Below, one piece after another: positions 6,551 through 9,150 of a stretch of DNA of 9,150 nt; the first letter of the stretch is position 1; every line of letters begins with the position of its first letter. The stretch lies in the NCBI GenBank assembly GCA_019310745.1, contig JAFDDS010000061.1, positions 1 through 9,150 on the forward strand. Reading direction: 5' to 3'. The notes beneath the pieces are model-generated. The model saw only the letters and a list, made by a program, of their open reading frames with translations. It was not told the origin of the DNA and did no database searches. A program made the position numbers and the translations under genes. Source of the DNA: Deltaproteobacteria bacterium. Its GTDB lineage: Bacteria > Desulfobacterota > DSM-4660 > Desulfatiglandales > B25-G16.

Positions 6551-8689
6551 TCATCTTTTAGAGTTAAGGGCTTCTAAAATAGCTTTATTTAAATTCTCCA
6601 ACTTACAAGGCTTGAGAATAAGGCCCTTTAGAGTCTTTTTCAAGCCAGCATCTATTTTGTTTATGGCCGTCTCTTGGTAGCCGGAAATGATCACTATTCG
6701 GGCAGCCGGGTCATTCTCAAGAATTTTTTTGGCACACGTTGCTCCATCCATGTGAGGCATCTTCCAATCCAACAAAACCACATCAGGTTTATGTGTTTTG
6801 TAGTGTTCAATGGCCTGACTACCGCTACTTACCGAATCTACTTTATACCCTATTGACTTAATCATATTCTCAAGACCTTCTAAAACAGCGGGTTCATCAT
6901 CTACAATTAAAATCTTTTCTCCTTTTCCATGCCTGATTCTCTGTGGAGCTTCTGGTTCGATTTGTTCATATTTTTCAGCTACAGGAAAGGCAACTCTAAA
7001 TATTGTCCCTTTACCTGGTTGTGAGGATACAGATATCTTTCCTTTGTTTTCTTTTATAATACCATGAGTTATTGACAGACCTAATCCGGTTCCTTCTCCA
7101 ACATCTTTAGTAGTAAAAAATGGGTCAAATATATTCTTCAAGGTCTCTTCATCCATACCACATCCAGTGTCGGAAATGGTAACCACGACCGCTTTCTTAT
7201 CTTTCTTTGCTTCTATCCTTAGCTCACCACCATCTGGCATGGAGTCTCGTGCATTATTACACAGATTTATAAAAACCTGGCCGAGACTTAAACGGTCACC
7301 CTTAATTGGTAATGGCTTTTCTATCTTCGTAGCAATCTTTATGCTCTTATCAAAGGTATTGCTTATTATTTTATATGTTTCATCGAGAACACTCTTTAAA
7401 TCTAAGGGAAGGTTTTCTTTTTCAACCTCCTGCCTGGAGAATCTTAACAAGCTATAAATGAAATCAGAGCCCTTTGCTACTGATTCATTAATAGCCCTTG
7501 CAATTTTCTGTAATTGTCCATCCTGACTATATACCATCTGAAGAAATTGCGCATTTCCCAAAATAGCCTGCAGGATATTTCTAAAATTATGGGCCACACC
7601 ACCTGCTAGCCTGCCTAAGGATTCCATTTTTTGAGCATGAGAAAGCTGTTTTTGAAGCTGCTGCTGATTCTCTTGAGCCTTTCTTAATTGTTTTGTTCTG
7701 CGCTCAACCAATTTTTCTAAATCTGAGTAGAGTCGAGCATTCTCTATAGCAATGGCCGCAGTATTACCTAAGCCAGCAAGCGATTGGAGGTCATCCTTTC
7801 TGAATCCTCCAGGCAATCCAATAGAGTCTACATAAATTGCTCCCCGAACCTCTCCTTTATATTTGAGCGGTACACACATAACTGACCTGATATTCATTTG
7901 TTGCATGCTGTTAGAGAGCCGAGCTTCATCCATACGGTTCGTATCGGACACCAACACCGGCTCACCTTGCCTTATCGTTCTTTTAACGATAGTCCTGCTG
8001 TAGTTAATCTTGGAGAAGATGCCATCTTTGTCCTCCATCCTCGTCTTTGAAACCACCTCCCTTAGCTTGCCAGTCTCTTTGTTTAACAATAATATGGCAC
8101 CACGATCTATTCTCTTTAGAACATCTAAAATCTGATCTATCACCTCACCTAAGAGTTCATCGATATTGAGGGATTGAGCAAAAATATTTGAAACCTTAAG
8201 AAGTAACTCCAAATTCCGTGTATCGCTCTTAGGGCTATCGGCTGCCAGTAAGGACTCTCTTGGCGAATCTGTAGGGTATGCTTGGACCGTTTTTTTCCCA
8301 GAAGATCGCCCTCGGTCTTTACCGAGTATGGCCTCCTCGGTGATTTTATTTTGGACTCTTTCAATCCAGAGAGCATCGTTTCGCATACGGATTATCTTCA
8401 CACCCATATTGATAGGCCAATCGGGATCAGGTAGACCATGAACCCAGCACACTCTTCCTCGGGCCTCGAGAAAATCATCTCCGTAAAGCCAGGTCTTAAG
8501 TTTTACCTCCTGACCAACTTTGAACACCTTGGAGTTGTCGACCTTAATGCATAGCCCCTCATTACTCACATCAAGGGTTTTGCCCTGGAAGATATGGCTA
8601 TGAAACAATTTCTCCATCCATTTCCCCTTGACAGGAAATACAAGAGGAACACGTTTAAACCGACGTTTTTCAGAAAATTCGACTGCCAT
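6551..8689 (-). CDS. PilZ-GAF hybrid histidine kinase with C-terminal receiver
   Basis: A soluble signalling protein of 712 residues with four modules. PilZ (about 5-110) has the c-di-GMP motifs RRFKR (RxxxR, first Arg at residue 9) and DVSNEG (Asp40, Ser42, Gly45). GAF follows (about 158-318). A coiled coil with Gln-rich stretch (about 325-355) leads to HisKA, with H-box [12 protein letters not shown] and His367. HATPase_c shows [28 protein letters not shown] and [10 protein letters not shown]. The receiver (about 592-710) has IVDDE, phospho-acceptor Asp641 in [11 protein letters not shown], Ser in IISG and Lys693 in LKP. No transmembrane helix is present, so inputs should be cytoplasmic: c-di-GMP through PilZ and an unknown ligand through GAF. 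The phosphate would pass from His367 to Asp641 and on to an unseen partner, as no Hpt or output domain is encoded. An upstream ATG at 8722 has no ribosome site; the ATG at 8689 has GGGGAG with a 10-nt spacer and is preferred. Confidence 0.93.
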   Translation of the reverse strand: MAVEFSEKRRFKRVPLVFPVKGKWMEKLFHSHIFQGKTLDVSNEGLCIKVDNSKVFKVGQEVKLKTWLYGDDFLEARGRVCWVHGLPDPDWPINMGVKIIRMRNDALWIERVQNKITEEAILGKDRGRSSGKKTVQAYPTDSPRESLLAADSPKSDTRNLELLLKVSNIFAQSLNIDELLGEVIDQILDVLKRIDRGAILLLNKETGKLREVVSKTRMEDKDGIFSKINYSRTIVKRTIRQGEPVLVSDTNRMDEARLSNSMQQMNIRSVMCVPLKYKGEVRGAIYVDSIGLPGGFRKDDLQSLAGLGNTAAIAIENARLYSDLEKLVERRTKQLRKAQENQQQLQKQLSHAQKMESLGRLAGGVAHNFRNILQAILGNAQFLQMVYSQDGQLQKIARAINESVAKGSDFIYSLLRFSRQEVEKENLPLDLKSVLDETYKIISNTFDKSIKIATKIEKPLPIKGDRLSLGQVFINLCNNARDSMPDGGELRIEAKKDKKAVVVTISDTGCGMDEETLKNIFDPFFTTKDVGEGTGLGLSITHGIIKENKGKISVSSQPGKGTIFRVAFPVAEKYEQIEPEAPQRIRHGKGEKILIVDDEPAVLEGLENMIKSIGYKVDSVSSGSQAIEHYKTHKPDVVLLDWKMPHMDGATCAKKILENDPAARIVIISGYQETAINKIDAGLKKTLKGLILKPCKLENLNKAILEALNSKR

Positions 8690-8699
8690 TGTTGCTTTT

Positions 8700-8705
8700 C
8701 TCCCC
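8700..8705 (-). promoter_or_regulatory. Ribosome binding site that selects the kinase start
   Basis: GGGGAG on the minus strand (8705-8700) lies 10 nt before the ATG at 8689 and inside the alternative 11-residue extension from the ATG at 8722. Because 8722 has no purine-rich site upstream, this favours 8689. Confidence 0.55.
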
Positions 8706-8730
8706 ACACAAATTACATTCATTTAATGAT

Positions 8731-8837
8731 AGCTGGTTATACGACTCAGCTCCACTCCGAGGCATAGGCTTTATGGGCTGGTGGCCATTTGCAAGTTTGC
8801 CTGCCAACATATTTTTATGGCTTGACCTCTTAAAAAT
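8731..8837 (-). promoter_or_regulatory. Foldable leader of the hybrid kinase with weak c-di-GMP-I riboswitch resemblance
   Basis: Within the predicted leader, minus strand, several helices can form: ATTTTTA/TAAAAAT (8837-8831 and 8817-8811), ATGGC/GCCCAT (around 8788-8773, one bulge), and AGCTG/CAGCT (8751-8747 and 8735-8731). The string GGCAAAC (8801-8795), then 22 nt, then AAAGCC (8772-8767), then AGTCG..AACC resembles in order and spacing the core of GEMM (c-di-GMP-I) riboswitches. Against it: no GNRA-capped P1b directly after GGCAAAC, no GACGC before AAAGCC, and no clear P1 partner. Treat as a candidate structured leader; the riboswitch identity is doubtful. Confidence 0.2.
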
Positions 8838-8874
8838 CACACACGTGCCATATACTTAAATCTGGATACATTTC

Positions 8875-8902
8875 ATTATACGTATGCTCATCAAAACATC
8901 AA
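8875..8902 (-). promoter_or_regulatory. Candidate sigma-70 promoter for the hybrid kinase
   Basis: On the minus strand, TTGATG (8902-8897, 4 of 6 consensus) is followed by a 16-nt spacer and a perfect TATAAT (8880-8875). Transcription would start near 8868, giving a leader of about 180 nt before the ATG at 8689. The spacer is 1 nt short of optimal. Confidence 0.4.
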
Positions 8903-9010
8903 CAGATTTTTGCCTCCTTGGTGAAAAGGGGTATCTCAACATTCGTTACCATGCAGGTCCATTATGGAGGTATTCTGAGTTGTGTTTCACTCATTCATGA
9001 ACGATAGGGG

Positions 9011-9080
9011 GAGTGTGAAGTTTTTTTAAAATGTGGATATGCTTATCTTAGACAGGAAGAAAATTCCAATATTCACACTC
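9011..9080. repeat. 9-bp perfect inverted repeat with 52-nt interior
   Basis: GAGTGTGAA (9011-9019) and TTCACACTC (9072-9080) are perfect reverse complements. Matching stops at once outside and inside. A 12-bp palindrome TCTGAGCTCAGA (9079-9090) overlaps the right arm. The interior is AT-rich and has no coding potential. It could be a pair of regulator sites facing each other or the ends of a tiny element. Confidence 0.35.
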
Positions 9081-9150
9081 TGAGCTCAGATAAAATGTAC
9101 AGATTTCTGCTCAAGGTTTACCCACCGTCAGTCTGGAGAGCCTGATCCCA

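Larger units (their letters stand above)
8690..9150. other. Intergenic region upstream of the hybrid kinase, no supported gene
   Basis: About 460 bases up to the right edge. It holds the kinase leader, a candidate promoter and an inverted-repeat pair, listed separately. A 38-codon plus-strand frame at 8884-9000 has no ribosome site and no recognised product. At the extreme right edge, minus-strand frames reach stops at 9120-9118 and near 9109; either could be the tail of a gene entering from outside, but 10-12 codons are not enough to decide. Confidence 0.5.

Noticed and set aside
8791..8808. Sigma-54-like TTGGCAGG...TTGCAA on the minus strand before the kinase
   Set aside because: Again 11 bases separate GG and GC; the spacing rule for sigma-54 is not met although both boxes look good.
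8840..8852. TGGCACG, a perfect -24 half of a sigma-54 promoter on the minus strand
   Set aside because: At the -12 position the sequence reads TGAT instead of TTGC.
8884..9000. 38-codon plus-strand frame starting MLIKTSTDFCLL
   Set aside because: Too short, no ribosome site, no family recognised; not enough to call a gene.

Overview
The window reads as chromosomal DNA of a free-living Gram-negative bacterium, most likely a member of the Desulfobacterota (old Deltaproteobacteria). This is an inference from gene style: an NDP-forming acyl-CoA synthetase with its ATP-grasp half first, a PilZ-GAF-histidine kinase-receiver protein, a YwbE-type protein, moderate GC content and AT-rich intergenic stretches. 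No tRNA, rRNA, CRISPR array, transposase, phage gene or recognisable defence locus was seen.

Layout, left to right. (1) 1-1000, minus: 5' part of a TPR protein that runs off the left edge. (2) 1001-1446: AT-rich divergent intergenic region with no gene. (3) 1447-3637, plus: single-chain acyl-CoA synthetase (NDP-forming), broken by one +1 frameshift near 1711-1734, followed by a hairpin terminator at its stop codon. (4) 3647-3943, minus: a small unrecognised ORF directly behind and overlapping (5) 3936-5081, minus: a ribonuclease D with DEDDy exonuclease and HRDC domains, driven by a near-consensus sigma-70 promoter at 5100-5128. (6) 5323-5883, minus: a YgjP-type zinc metallopeptidase, probably starting at TTG, enclosed by two copies of a 9-bp direct repeat. 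(7) 6072-6266, minus: a YwbE family protein. (8) 6551-8689, minus: a soluble PilZ-GAF-HisKA-HATPase-receiver hybrid kinase with intact c-di-GMP-binding and phosphotransfer motifs, with a branched terminator-like structure behind it and a leader of about 180 nt that can fold. (9) 8690-9150: no gene supported; contains that leader, a candidate promoter and a 9-bp inverted repeat.

The genes do not form one operon or pathway; apart from the rnd/small-ORF overlap each appears to be its own transcription unit. The most informative items are the interrupted synthetase (pseudogene or base-call error), the c-di-GMP-type hybrid kinase with its structured leader, and the repeat pairs around the metallopeptidase and at the right edge. 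I found no convincing new multi-gene system.
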